This document shows positions 1 through 8,254 of a stretch of 64,000 nt of DNA, piece after piece. Position 1 is the first letter of the stretch. Each line of letters starts with the position of its first letter. The position numbers were made by a program, and so were the translations under genes. The stretch comes from JAGQSZ01 sp049647585 (GTDB lineage: Bacteria > Actinomycetota > Acidimicrobiia > Acidimicrobiales > Microtrichaceae): NCBI GenBank assembly GCA_049647585.1, contig JBARXY010000037.1, positions 1 to 64,000 on the forward strand. Reading direction: 5' to 3'. Below the pieces are notes generated by a model. It saw only the letters and a program-made list of their open reading frames with translations, did not search any database and was not told the origin of the DNA.

Positions 1-31
1 CGATGTCCGAACCCGCTCGACAGAACTCAAC

Positions 32-47
32 TCTCCCGATCGGGAGA
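32..47. terminator. Palindrome just downstream of the NYN/S1 gene
   Basis: A perfect 16-base palindrome (TCTCCCGA/TCGGGAGA) lies 6 bases beyond the stop codon of the minus-strand gene that ends at 54. It could fold as a short hairpin and end that transcript, but no T-run follows and the loop would have to open some of the stem. Alternatively it is a protein-binding palindrome for whatever lies left of the window. Confidence 0.35.
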
Positions 48-53
48 CTCGAC

Positions 54-1718
54 TCAACGCTTCTTGGCTGGTGCCTTCTTGGCTGCAGTCTTGGCTGGTG
101 CCTTCTTGGCCGGCGCCTTCTTCGCGACGGTCTTCTTGGCGACGGTCTTCTTGGCTGGTGCCTTCTTGGCCGTGACCTTCTTGGCCGTGACCTTCTTCGC
201 GACGGTCTTCTTTGCGGGTGCCTTCTTGGCTGCAGTCTTGGCTGGTGCCTTCTTGGCCGGCGCCTTCTTCGCGACGGTCTTCTTGGCTGGTGCCTTCTTG
301 GCCGTGACCTTCTTCGCGACGGTCTTCTTGGCGACGGTCTTCTTGGCTGCGGCCTTCGTGGCAGACGCCTTTGCAGGTGCCTTCTTGGCTACGACCTTCT
401 TGGCTACGACCTTCTTGGCCGGCGCCTTCTTTGCTGCTGTCTTCTTAGCTGCGGCCTTCTTTGCCGGTGCCTTCTTCTTTGCTACCACTGCTGCCTCCTC
501 GGCTGGCTCCCTCAAGAGGAACGTTGGGTTGGTGTCCTCGGCGTCGTCATGGCCCGGATCATTTGATCCTGACCCTGACATCGTCGATGCCGAATCGGCT
601 TCGAACTGTTCGAAGCCGGGTAGTGCAAGGTCGATGCCCCTTCTGGGGGTGTCGAATCCTTGCACGATGAAGGGGCGAACCTCACCCATCGCTAGCACTT
701 CACGTGCGCTGCGTGGAGCGGGGTCTCCCATCGACTTGAGTGAGACGTAACAGCGGGCACCGTCGACGTCAACGTAGGCGCCATGCGAGGAGAACTCGAT
801 GACTGTGGCACTGGCGATGGACCCGAGCGGGTACTTGGTCACGAAGTTGAGGAAGTTGACCGGTGTGTTGATCGGTGATGACGATTTCGACCGGGAACGT
901 GACGACGAGCGCCCCTTGCCTTCGGACCTTTCAGACCCTTGGGACTTGCCGCCTGCAGCGGAGGAGGACGCGGCGGAGGCGGCGGATACTTGGGCCTTCG
1001 AGCCCGCCTTGGAGTTGGAGCGCGATTTCGACTTGCCGGCACCGGAGGCTGACTCGTCGGATCTGGTGTCGGACGGCTTTGCGTCGCCCGCGGTGGCGGA
1101 GCTCCTGCCTGAGGATCCCCGCTCGGCAGAGCCTCGCCCTGACTTGGCTCTGCCAGTGTCGGACGCTGGCTTCTCATCCGGAGAGGAGGCGGATTTTCTG
1201 CTCCGCGACTTCGAAGAGGTGGAGCTGGTGGTTGCTTCCTCATCGGACGAAGCGGACTTGGATGCTTTCGCCTCACGAGTTGCTCGCCTGCTTACGGGTC
1301 CGCGGACCGGTACCCGGGCGACGAATACCCAGCCAACTCCGGGGACGGGCTTCCCGCCCCAGAGTCGTCCCTCGGTGAAGAGCCACTCGTAGGTCGCGTG
1401 GAACTCCTGGAACGAGTCGTTCGAAAGGATCGTTGCACCAGAGCGCTCGGCTATCTGCAGAACGAATGCATCGCCTCGCCCGACAGCTCCGGCGGGAGGC
1501 GTCAGCAGCTCGCCATTGAGCACGGCCTCCTCGTACTGGTCCCTCTCGGAGGCATCAATTCGATGTGCAAAAGTTGCGTCAACAACTACTACGAGGTTGT
1601 CGAAGTTGTGTTCCTGCACGAAGTCTCGAACAGCTTCATCGAGCTGGGCGAGCGAAGGAATCGTCCGTCCTTCAGTAGCGATGTTTGATCCGTCAACGAC
1701 GAGGTGTGAGTTGGCCAT
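54..1718 (-). CDS. NYN/PIN-like ribonuclease with S1 domain and histone H1-like Lys/Ala tail
   Basis: Protein of 554 residues with four parts. Residues 1 to about 130 resemble the NYN (Zc3h12a/YacP-like) nuclease fold: acidic positions sit in DGSNI near residue 9, VVDATF near 47, GRGDAF near 82 and LSNDSF near 100, the usual metal-binding pattern. Residues 140-285 are Ser/Arg/Lys-rich and probably disordered. Residues 288-370 look like an S1 RNA-binding fold (GSIASATVIEF, GAYVDVDG, YVSLKSM). After an acidic linker, residues 415-554 consist almost only of KKAPAKK / KKTVAKK repeats like histone H1 or mycobacterial HupB tails. Expected role: an RNA-cleaving or RNA-binding protein tethered to nucleic acid. 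Start is ATG with only a weak upstream GGA..GAG. Transcribed away from the HAD gene. The domain calls are by eye; the function is inference. Confidence 0.75.
   Translation of the reverse strand: MANSHLVVDGSNIATEGRTIPSLAQLDEAVRDFVQEHNFDNLVVVVDATFAHRIDASERDQYEEAVLNGELLTPPAGAVGRGDAFVLQIAERSGATILSNDSFQEFHATYEWLFTEGRLWGGKPVPGVGWVFVARVPVRGPVSRRATREAKASKSASSDEEATTSSTSSKSRSRKSASSPDEKPASDTGRAKSGRGSAERGSSGRSSATAGDAKPSDTRSDESASGAGKSKSRSNSKAGSKAQVSAASAASSSAAGGKSQGSERSEGKGRSSSRSRSKSSSPINTPVNFLNFVTKYPLGSIASATVIEFSSHGAYVDVDGARCYVSLKSMGDPAPRSAREVLAMGEVRPFIVQGFDTPRRGIDLALPGFEQFEADSASTMSGSGSNDPGHDDAEDTNPTFLLREPAEEAAVVAKKKAPAKKAAAKKTAAKKAPAKKVVAKKVVAKKAPAKASATKAAAKKTVAKKTVAKKVTAKKAPAKKTVAKKAPAKKAPAKTAAKKAPAKKTVAKKVTAKKVTAKKAPAKKTVAKKTVAKKAPAKKAPAKTAAKKAPAKKR
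71..287. repeat. 70-base direct repeat plus short-unit repeats in the Lys/Ala tail
   Basis: Bases 71-140 recur identically at 218-287, 147 bases (49 codons) apart and in frame. Both copies lie in a field of 15-base-like units encoding AKKAP/AKKTV on the minus strand, extending to about 480. The exact long repeat points to recent recombination or slippage within the tail. Confidence 0.85.
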
Positions 1719-1855
1719 CTCGGTCCATTAGTGAAGCAGGGATTTGAGGGAAAACCGCGCAATTCTCGAAAGTCCTTATCGTTTCGTGCGCAAGTACCGA
1801 TGTCGGCCATCGGTCAAGCCGCCAGACACATACCCAGCGGGGGTACCGATCGTCG

Positions 1856-1861
1856 TAGAAT
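1856..1861 (+). promoter_or_regulatory. Leaderless-type -10 TAGAAT of the HAD gene
   Basis: TAGAAT ends 6 bases before the ATG at 1868 and no Shine-Dalgarno site is present, so the transcript probably starts at or next to the start codon. Confidence 0.55.
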
Positions 1862-1867
1862 TAGCGG

Positions 1868-2494
1868 ATGATTTCAGCAGTGTTCTTCGACTTCGGGGGC
1901 GTGCTCCTGTCGAGTCCCTTCGAGGCATTCGAGTTGTACGAGAAGGCCATCGATGTTCCGACCGGCACGATTCGCACGCTCAACGCAAACAACCACCACG
2001 GCAATGCGTGGGCGCGACTGGAGCGCGGTGAGTTGGATGTCGACTCATTCGTCGCTGAGTTCGAGGCCGAGGCCCTCGTCGCAGGTGTGACCCTGGACGG
2101 ACACGAGGTTTTGAAGTGCTTGCATGGTGAACTAAGACCGCAAATGGTCGAGGCCCTCCGTAGGTGCAGTGAGCGTTTTCGTACCGCCCTGCTGACGAAC
2201 AACTTCATCTCGGGAAGTCCTGACTGGTCGAGCGGGGGATCGTTCGCTCCAGTGCTCGAGTATTTCGACGTCGTCGTAGAATCGTCCGTGGCCGGTTGCC
2301 GCAAGCCCGAGATCGAGTTCTACGAGACGGCACTGGAACGAGTCGGGGTGGCTCCCTCAGAGGTGGTGTTCCTGGATGACCTCGGGGTGAATCTGAAGCC
2401 CGCCCGTGAGATGGGAATGACCACCATCAAGGTCGAGGACCCGGCTGTCGCTATTCAGCAGCTACAGGACGTAGTTGGGATCGACCTTTCCTGA
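1868..2494 (+). CDS. HAD-superfamily (subfamily IA) hydrolase
   Basis: A 208-residue cytoplasmic HAD phosphatase-like enzyme. Motif I is FFDFGGV with the nucleophile Asp at residue 8; the second Asp of the usual DxD is Gly, as in YihX and sEH-N/ACAD10-type members. Motif II is LLTNN near residue 116, motif III the Lys of CRKPEIEFY near 146, and motif IV is VVFLDDLGVN near 172. Between motifs I and II lies a helical cap region. This fits a small-molecule phosphatase or related hydrolase; substrate is unknown. It is convergent with kgd, whose stop is 30 bases away across a 13-base tandem repeat. Confidence 0.85.
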   Translation: MISAVFFDFGGVLLSSPFEAFELYEKAIDVPTGTIRTLNANNHHGNAWARLERGELDVDSFVAEFEAEALVAGVTLDGHEVLKCLHGELRPQMVEALRRCSERFRTALLTNNFISGSPDWSSGGSFAPVLEYFDVVVESSVAGCRKPEIEFYETALERVGVAPSEVVFLDDLGVNLKPAREMGMTTIKVEDPAVAIQQLQDVVGIDLS

Positions 2495-2495
2495 C

Positions 2496-2521
2496 GCCCT
2501 CTGTTGCCGCCCTCTGTTGCC
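2496..2521. repeat. 13-base tandem duplication between convergent genes
   Basis: GCCCTCTGTTGCC occurs twice in direct tandem between the HAD stop codon and the kgd stop codon. No hairpin is evident here. Confidence 0.85.
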
Positions 2522-2524
2522 TTC

Positions 2525-5500
2525 TCAGCGGAACGGATTGCTGTTCCTGGGCTGTAGCGGCGACATTGACGCAGCCAGAATTATGTCCTGCTCCTGGGCG
2601 TGGATCGCATGGCTTCCTGTGGCGGGACTCGCCTCGTCCGGTCGGCTGATCCTGCGGATCGTGAAGGTGTCGCCGTGCGCTTCGAACAGGCGGCCCTTGA
2701 CCGAGTTCCAGGCACCCATGTTCTCGGGTTCCTCCTGGAGCCAGACAATCTCACGCAGTGAGGGGTAGCGCTGGATCTCCTTCGAGATTGCCTCGTACGG
2801 CCAAGGGTAGAGCTGCTCGACTCGGGCAACGGCGATGTTCTCGCCCAACTGGTCACGGATCGTGATCGCCTCATGGCCGATCTTGCCCGACGCCAGCACC
2901 AACCTGGTGACCGTGGAGGCGTCGATGGCCCCGGAGGTCTCGCCGAGCAGTTCCTCGAATGTCCCATGGGTCAGCTCATCGAGCGGGGAACGCCAGCGCT
3001 TGTCGCGGAGCCCGGATTTGGGGGTCGTGACGATCAACGGCTTGCGCACGGTACGCAGCACCTGGCGCCGCAGCAGATGGAAGTACTGCGCAGCGCTAGT
3101 CGGCTGGCACACCTGGATGTTGTCCTCTGCGCAGAGCGTCAAGAACCGCTCGAGTCGTGTGGAGGAATGCTCCGGACCCTGGCCCTCGTAGCCATGTGGC
3201 AACAACATGACCAGACCAGAGGTCTGGCCCCACTTGTCCTCGGCCGCGACGATGAACTGATCGATGATCGTCTGAGCGCCGTTGGCGAAGTCGCCGAACT
3301 GCGCTTCCCAGATGACCAGGGCGTCGGGGTTCTGGACCGAATAGCCGTATTCGAAGCCGAGAGCCGCGTACTCACTCAGCAGCGAGTCGTAGATCCAGAG
3401 CTGCGTGTGTGGCGGATTCTCAAGACCCAGCAGGGGAGTGAACTCGTTGCCCGTGTGGTAGTCGAACAGGGTCGAGTGACGGTGTGAGAACGTTCCACGA
3501 CGCGAATCCTGTCCGGCGAGGCGAACCGAGGTGCCCTCGTAAAGAAGTGTGCCGAAGGCGAGCGACTCGGCAAGTGCCCAGTCGACGTGGCCGTCGCCGA
3601 TCAAGGCGTCGCGATTTGAAAGCTGCTTGGTCAGCTTCGGGTGGACGGTGAAATCCTCGGGGATCGAGCTCAGAACCGAGTAGACGGTGTCGATCTCCTC
3701 GTTGGTGGCACTTGTGTCGATCTGGGGAAGGACACCTTGGTTCGGAGGATGGGGGGCCGCGACGAACTCTTCGGCAGGAGCGCCCTGGCGGGTCTCATCG
3801 AGTGCCGCCTGAAGCCGTCCGTGGAAGTCATCGAGAGCCTTTTCAGCCTCTTCCATGGTGAAGTCACCGCGACGGACCAGCGTTTCGACGTACTGCATCC
3901 GCACGTTCCGCAGTCGCTCGATCGTCTGGTACATGAGCGGCTGGGTGTAGCTCGGATCGTCGCCCTCGTTGTGCCCATGGCGCCGGTAGCAGACCATGTC
4001 GATGACGACGTCCTTGTGGAACTTCTGTCGATAGGCGTAGGCCAGCCGGGCAACCCGGACACAGGCTTCGGGATCGTCGCCGTTGACGTGGATGATCGGT
4101 GCCTGCACCGCCTTGGCAATATCGGTGCAGTACTCCGAGGACCGCGCCGACTCGGGTGGGGTGGTGAACCCGAGCTGGTTGTTGACGATCACATGGATCG
4201 TTCCGCCGATCCGGTAGCCCTTGATGAGAGAGAGGTTGAGCGTTTCGGCTACGACTCCTTGACCGGCGAACGCGGCGTCGCCGTGCATCAGAATCGGCAG
4301 CACCGGGAATCGACGGTCGCGGTCGTGGGGGATGGCGTCCATGCGTGCACGCGCCATGCCTTCGACGACGGGGTTGACAGCTTCTAGGTGCGACGGGTTG
4401 GCGGCGAGAGCCACCGGCATCGACGCACCACTGCGTGCGGTGAAGGTCCCCTCGGCCCCGAGGTGGTACTTGACGTCTCCCGAACCCTGGATCGAGTCGG
4501 GATCGACGTGTCCCTCGAATTCGCGGAACAGTTGCGCATACGACTTGCCGACGATGTTGGCCAGCACATTGAGCCGACCACGGTGCGACATTCCCAGGAC
4601 CGCCGAGTCGAGCCCGTCATCGACCGCGGATTCGAGAATCGTGTCGAGAATCGGAATCAGCGACTCGGCGCCTTCGAGCCCGAAACGTTTCTGGCCGACG
4701 TACTTGGTCGCCAGGAAGCGTTCAAGAGCCTCAGCTGCGTTGAGTCGACCCAGAATGTGGCGCTGGTCGTCAACCGGCAGCTTGGTCGAGGCACCCTCGA
4801 CCTGCTCCTGGATCCAGCGCTTCTCCTCGGGCTCCTGGATGTGCATGAACTCGATGCCGACCGTCCGGCAGTACGCGTCGCGCAGCACATGGAGAATGTT
4901 GTCGAGAGCGAGCCTGGGGCGACCACCGACCTGTGCGTAGATACCGGTTTCGCCACCGGTCAGGAACTCACGGTCGAGATCCCAGATGGTCAGGCCATAG
5001 GTCGCAGGATCGAGTTCCGAGTGCATCTCGGGCTGCTTGGCGGTGAGCGGATCGAGGTCGGCGATCAGGTGTCCACGGACCCGGTGCATATTGATCAGGG
5101 TGGAGACCTGCATCTGCTTCTCGACCTGGGATGAACCGTTGTCGGTCAGCGACGAGTTGGTGTCCTGTCGCCACAGGACGGCTTCGTAGGGAACCCCGAT
5201 CGAACGGAAGACCTCGCCGTAGAAGTCGTTCTTGCCGAGCAGAAGGTCGGCCATCTCCTTGAGCATGATGCCGGACTCGGCGCCCTGGATGATCCGGTGG
5301 TCATAGGTCGACGACAGGGTGATGACCTTCGAGATGCCCAACTCGGCGATCGTGACTGGATCCGCACCGGCGAAACTCGTCGGATAAGCGAGAGAACCCA
5401 CTCCGACGATCAGACCCTGGGTCTGCATCAGCCTGGGCACTGAGCGCTCGGTTCCGATGGTTCCGGGATTGGTCAGGCTGATGGTCACACCGCTGAAGTC

Positions 5501-6328
5501 GTCAACGGTCAGTTTGTTGGTCTTCGCCTTGCGGATGAGTTCGTCGTACACAGCAATGAACTCGGCGAAGTTCATCTGGTCAGCGTTCTTGATGCACGGG
5601 ACCAACAGAGAACGCGAGCCGTCGCGCTTCTCCATGTCGATTGCGATACCCAGACCGATGTGTTCGTTCTGAACCAGTAGTGGAGCTCCGTCGGGGCCCT
5701 CGGCATATGAGTTGTTCATCCGCGGGACGTGATCTGCCACGGCCCGGACGAGCGCGTAACCGATCAGATGGGTGAAGCTGATCTTGCCGCCGCGGGTTCT
5801 ACCCAGATAGCCGTTGACGATCTTGCGGTTGACTTCGAGAAGCTTGGCCGGGACCTCGCGATATGAGGTAGCGGTCGGGACTTCCAGGCTTGCTTCCATG
5901 TTCGCCACGATCCTGGAGGCGGCGCCTCGGATCGGTTGGCCGATAGTGGCTGATGCCCCGTTGGTCCCATTTGTGCTCGCTGGCTTGGGTGCCGGGGAAG
6001 TGGGTGACGGAGCCGAAGACTGCGCCGGTGCTGGCGCAGGGGAGGTAGTCGCCGTAGCTGAAGGCGCGGCTGACGCCTGAGCTGAAGCCGTAGAGGACGT
6101 AGTGCCGCCAGGAGCGGACGCGGACGAACTCTGGGTCACCCCGGTTGATGCTGCCGAACTGCCCGAGCCCGGAGGAGCACCATGTGCCGCTCCGGTCGGG
6201 CGATAATCGGTGAAGAACCCCTGCCAGGTCTCAGAAACGGAGGAGGGGTTCTCTGTGAACTTTTCATACATCTCTTCAACCAACCATGCGTTTGGTCCAA
6301 GAGGTTCGGAAGCGTGATCATCGGCCAC
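2525..6328 (-). CDS. kgd: Multifunctional 2-oxoglutarate decarboxylase / dehydrogenase E1 with succinyltransferase domain (Kgd)
   Basis: About 1267 residues, close to mycobacterial Kgd (about 1230). Domain order: E1-type N-terminal segment (NAWLVEEMYEKF, residues 10-40); Ala/Pro/Ser linker (45-115); E2o-like succinyltransferase domain (about 120-350) with the catalytic His in YDHRIIQG near 344; then a thiamine-diphosphate E1o domain with MSHRGRLNVLANI, GDAAFAGQGVV and VNNQLGFTT, and the C-terminal transketolase-like part. It decarboxylates 2-oxoglutarate and feeds the succinyl group into the TCA cycle together with a dihydrolipoamide dehydrogenase encoded elsewhere. The frame stays open to 6598, but that would overlap the divergent exonuclease gene. 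I chose the GTG at 6328 because TAGGCT (6336-6341, minus strand) sits 7 bases upstream and the protein then begins just before the conserved segment. The GTG at 6334 is the alternative. Confidence 0.95.
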   Translation of the reverse strand: MADDHASEPLGPNAWLVEEMYEKFTENPSSVSETWQGFFTDYRPTGAAHGAPPGSGSSAASTGVTQSSSASAPGGTTSSTASAQASAAPSATATTSPAPAPAQSSAPSPTSPAPKPASTNGTNGASATIGQPIRGAASRIVANMEASLEVPTATSYREVPAKLLEVNRKIVNGYLGRTRGGKISFTHLIGYALVRAVADHVPRMNNSYAEGPDGAPLLVQNEHIGLGIAIDMEKRDGSRSLLVPCIKNADQMNFAEFIAVYDELIRKAKTNKLTVDDFSGVTISLTNPGTIGTERSVPRLMQTQGLIVGVGSLAYPTSFAGADPVTIAELGISKVITLSSTYDHRIIQGAESGIMLKEMADLLLGKNDFYGEVFRSIGVPYEAVLWRQDTNSSLTDNGSSQVEKQMQVSTLINMHRVRGHLIADLDPLTAKQPEMHSELDPATYGLTIWDLDREFLTGGETGIYAQVGGRPRLALDNILHVLRDAYCRTVGIEFMHIQEPEEKRWIQEQVEGASTKLPVDDQRHILGRLNAAEALERFLATKYVGQKRFGLEGAESLIPILDTILESAVDDGLDSAVLGMSHRGRLNVLANIVGKSYAQLFREFEGHVDPDSIQGSGDVKYHLGAEGTFTARSGASMPVALAANPSHLEAVNPVVEGMARARMDAIPHDRDRRFPVLPILMHGDAAFAGQGVVAETLNLSLIKGYRIGGTIHVIVNNQLGFTTPPESARSSEYCTDIAKAVQAPIIHVNGDDPEACVRVARLAYAYRQKFHKDVVIDMVCYRRHGHNEGDDPSYTQPLMYQTIERLRNVRMQYVETLVRRGDFTMEEAEKALDDFHGRLQAALDETRQGAPAEEFVAAPHPPNQGVLPQIDTSATNEEIDTVYSVLSSIPEDFTVHPKLTKQLSNRDALIGDGHVDWALAESLAFGTLLYEGTSVRLAGQDSRRGTFSHRHSTLFDYHTGNEFTPLLGLENPPHTQLWIYDSLLSEYAALGFEYGYSVQNPDALVIWEAQFGDFANGAQTIIDQFIVAAEDKWGQTSGLVMLLPHGYEGQGPEHSSTRLERFLTLCAEDNIQVCQPTSAAQYFHLLRRQVLRTVRKPLIVTTPKSGLRDKRWRSPLDELTHGTFEELLGETSGAIDASTVTRLVLASGKIGHEAITIRDQLGENIAVARVEQLYPWPYEAISKEIQRYPSLREIVWLQEEPENMGAWNSVKGRLFEAHGDTFTIRRISRPDEASPATGSHAIHAQEQDIILAASMSPLQPRNSNPFR

Positions 6329-6335
6329 GGTCACC

Positions 6336-6341
6336 AGCCTA
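6336..6341 (-). promoter_or_regulatory. Leaderless-type -10 TAGGCT of kgd
   Basis: On the minus strand TAGGCT ends 7 bases before GTG 6328. It lies in the short divergent region shared with xth. Confidence 0.5.
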
Positions 6342-6409
6342 TCTGTCAGCGACGGGGTGTTTCCGCGACGGTAGGCGTGCTTCGGACACAGGGGGCGGCG
6401 CGGACGACC

Positions 6410-6415
6410 TAGATT
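6410..6415 (+). promoter_or_regulatory. Leaderless-type -10 TAGATT of xth
   Basis: TAGATT ends 6 bases before the GTG at 6422; no Shine-Dalgarno site. Confidence 0.55.
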
Positions 6416-6421
6416 TCGACC

Positions 6422-7195
6422 GTGCTGATCGCCACCTGGAACGTGAACTCGCTCAATGCCCGAATGCCGAGAGTCGAGCAGTGGTTGACCGAAATGGCCC
6501 CTGACGTGCTGTGCATGCAGGAGACAAAGATGACCGACGCGCAGTTCCCGTCGATGGATTTTCAGCGTCTCGGCTATGACTCGGTCCATTATGGCCAAGG
6601 ACGTTGGAACGGCGTAGCGATTCTTTCCAAGGTTGGCATCGAGGATGTGGTGTTCGGTTTCGACGACGGAGCCGATCCCGACCCCGACGCCCGGATCGTG
6701 TGGGCGACTTGTGGGGGAGTCCGGGTGTCATCGGTCTATGTGCCCAATGGTCGTGAGCTCACCAACGACCACTACGCATACAAGCTCGACTGGCTGTCCA
6801 GGCTCCGGACTCATCTTGAGACGCACCATGACCCGGCCGAGCTGCTGGTCATCCTCGGTGACTGGAACGTCGCGCCGACTGACGCCGATGTCTGGGACGC
6901 TGCGGACTTCGTCGGAATGACCCACGTGAGCCCACCCGAACGGGAAGCGATCGCCAAGGTCAAGGAGTGGGGCCTGGTGGACACGCTTCGTGAGCGTTAT
7001 CCGGACGACGGGATCTACACGTTCTGGGACTACCGCAATGGTGACTTCCACAAGCGTCGGGGAATGCGGATCGACTATCTGCTGTCGACTGCTCCACTTG
7101 CCGCGCTGTGTGAGGTCGACCTGGTCGACAGGAACGCCCGCAAGGGGACCAAACCGTCGGATCACGCGCCCGTGCTAGGACTTTTCAGAGTCTGA
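6422..7195 (+). CDS. xth: Exodeoxyribonuclease III (AP endonuclease family)
   Basis: A 257-residue member of the exonuclease III/APE1 fold, the usual length. Visible motifs: ATWNVNSL at the N-terminus, LCMQETKM with the metal-binding Glu near residue 35, WNGVAILSK near 61, LGDWNVAP near 142, and the C-terminal RIDYLL and PSDHAPV with the catalytic His near 250. It incises abasic sites and trims 3' ends in base-excision repair. Starts with GTG behind a leaderless-type promoter, divergent from kgd. No anomaly seen. Confidence 0.93.
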   Translation: MLIATWNVNSLNARMPRVEQWLTEMAPDVLCMQETKMTDAQFPSMDFQRLGYDSVHYGQGRWNGVAILSKVGIEDVVFGFDDGADPDPDARIVWATCGGVRVSSVYVPNGRELTNDHYAYKLDWLSRLRTHLETHHDPAELLVILGDWNVAPTDADVWDAADFVGMTHVSPPEREAIAKVKEWGLVDTLRERYPDDGIYTFWDYRNGDFHKRRGMRIDYLLSTAPLAALCEVDLVDRNARKGTKPSDHAPVLGLFRV

Positions 7196-7301
7196 GGTGA
7201 ACTGGTGACAGGCACCGGGTGAACGAGCGCCGCGGAATCGACTGGTGAAAATATGCCGAGGAATTGGCGGGAAACCGGAAGCTGTTGAGCAGGAGGACTG
7301 C

Positions 7302-8150
7302 GTGAACGACGAAAGTGCAGCAGAGACGAACGGACATCCGACAGAGACGAACGGACATCCGGAGGCGGCGAACGGAGACGGTCCGGCCGGGGACGGTATT
7401 AGCGGAGGCGGATTGCAAGAAGTTCTCGCCAAGGCCGAGATTCCACCTGATCACAGCCCCCGGGTTGAGGGTCTGGGCCTGTTGTCCATGACACCGGAGC
7501 GCATCGGCGCCCGCCGCCTTGCCGACGCGATGCGACAGATCATCGACCTTCTGGTGTCGACCACGGCCAGCGCCGAAGAGTTGGATCGGGCGGCACAAGT
7601 GGCCGAGTCATTCGTCGAGGAACTGAGGGCACTGCCGGCCGGATTGACGTACCTGGGATTTGCCGAGGCCGCCAACTCCGGAGGCGAGGTCGAGGGCGTC
7701 CGGGCCGGCGATCACGATTGGTTCGGCTTCTTCGACCACAGCCCGTTCATCGGGCTCGCCAATCCGCTGTCACCGCCGATGGTCCTCGAATATGGAGAGA
7801 ACGAGGTCCGCGGGACGGTCACCTTCGGTGCAGCCTATGAAGGCCCTCCCGGATGCGTTCACGGTGGATACATCGCCGGTGTCTTCGACGAACTACTCGG
7901 CTCGGCGCAGTCCCTGTCGGGCTCGGCAGGCATGACGGCACACCTGGGAGTCGACTACCGGTCGCCAACTCCGTTACACGTCGAGCTGGAACTACTGGGC
8001 CGCTTCGAACGGCGCGAAGGGCGAAAGATATTCACCACTGGCGAGATTCGTGCGGGTGGCCATGTGACTGCCGAGGCGACGGGACTTTTCATCCAAATGG
8101 ATCCGGAGAGGTTCAAGTCGCTGCTGGCCGAACGCGATGGCACGGACTGA
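7302..8150 (+). CDS. Hotdog-fold (PaaI-type) thioesterase with N-terminal helical extension
   Basis: About 282 residues. The C-terminal 150 residues form a PaaI-like hotdog domain: GAAYEGPPGCVHGGYIAGVFDE carries the HGG motif, followed by TAHLGVDYRSPTPL. It probably hydrolyses an acyl-CoA. The N-terminal half holds an Asn/Gly/Glu-rich start, then a predicted helical region (residues about 60-110) not typical of PaaI, so a fused small domain is likely. Start chosen at GTG 7302 because AGGAGG lies 5 bases upstream (7291-7296); an in-frame ATG at 7245 has no such site. A 21-base tandem repeat near the start encodes ETNGHPT-like units. Confidence 0.8.
   Translation: MNDESAAETNGHPTETNGHPEAANGDGPAGDGISGGGLQEVLAKAEIPPDHSPRVEGLGLLSMTPERIGARRLADAMRQIIDLLVSTTASAEELDRAAQVAESFVEELRALPAGLTYLGFAEAANSGGEVEGVRAGDHDWFGFFDHSPFIGLANPLSPPMVLEYGENEVRGTVTFGAAYEGPPGCVHGGYIAGVFDELLGSAQSLSGSAGMTAHLGVDYRSPTPLHVELELLGRFERREGRKIFTTGEIRAGGHVTAEATGLFIQMDPERFKSLLAERDGTD
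7321..7361. repeat. 21-base tandem repeat in the thioesterase N-terminus
   Basis: The 20-base sequence CAGAGACGAACGGACATCCG occurs at 7321-7340 and again at 7342-7361 (21-base period), adding one 7-codon unit. Confidence 0.9.
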
Positions 8151-8182
8151 GCCGGTATAGCGGAGCACGCGGGTCAGCCGGG

Positions 8183-8254
8183 TTGGCAGCAGCATTTGGT
8201 TAGCTGCCACTTTTCTGGTTGGCGGCAGCATTTGGTTAGCTGCCACTTTTCTGG
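8183..8254. repeat. 36-base tandem duplication carrying a hairpin and the uvrD2 stop codon
   Basis: Two copies (8183-8218, 8219-8254) differ at one base. Each contains a stem GGCAGC...GCTGCC followed by ACTTTTC on the plus strand (stems 8185-8190/8203-8208 and 8224-8229/8239-8244). This makes two tandem terminator-like hairpins for the plus-strand thioesterase. The second copy also contains the stop codon (8236-8238) of the minus-strand helicase, so the duplication copied the gene's 3' end. Confidence 0.85.

Noticed and set aside
3..750. Two long plus-strand open frames rich in LLG or FLA repeats
   Set aside because: They are antisense readings of the Lys/Ala repeat tail of the minus-strand NYN/S1 gene; the low-complexity DNA keeps other frames open.
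6335..6598. N-terminal extension of kgd to 6598
   Set aside because: It would overlap the divergent exonuclease III gene, has no similarity to Kgd and lies upstream of the promoter element.
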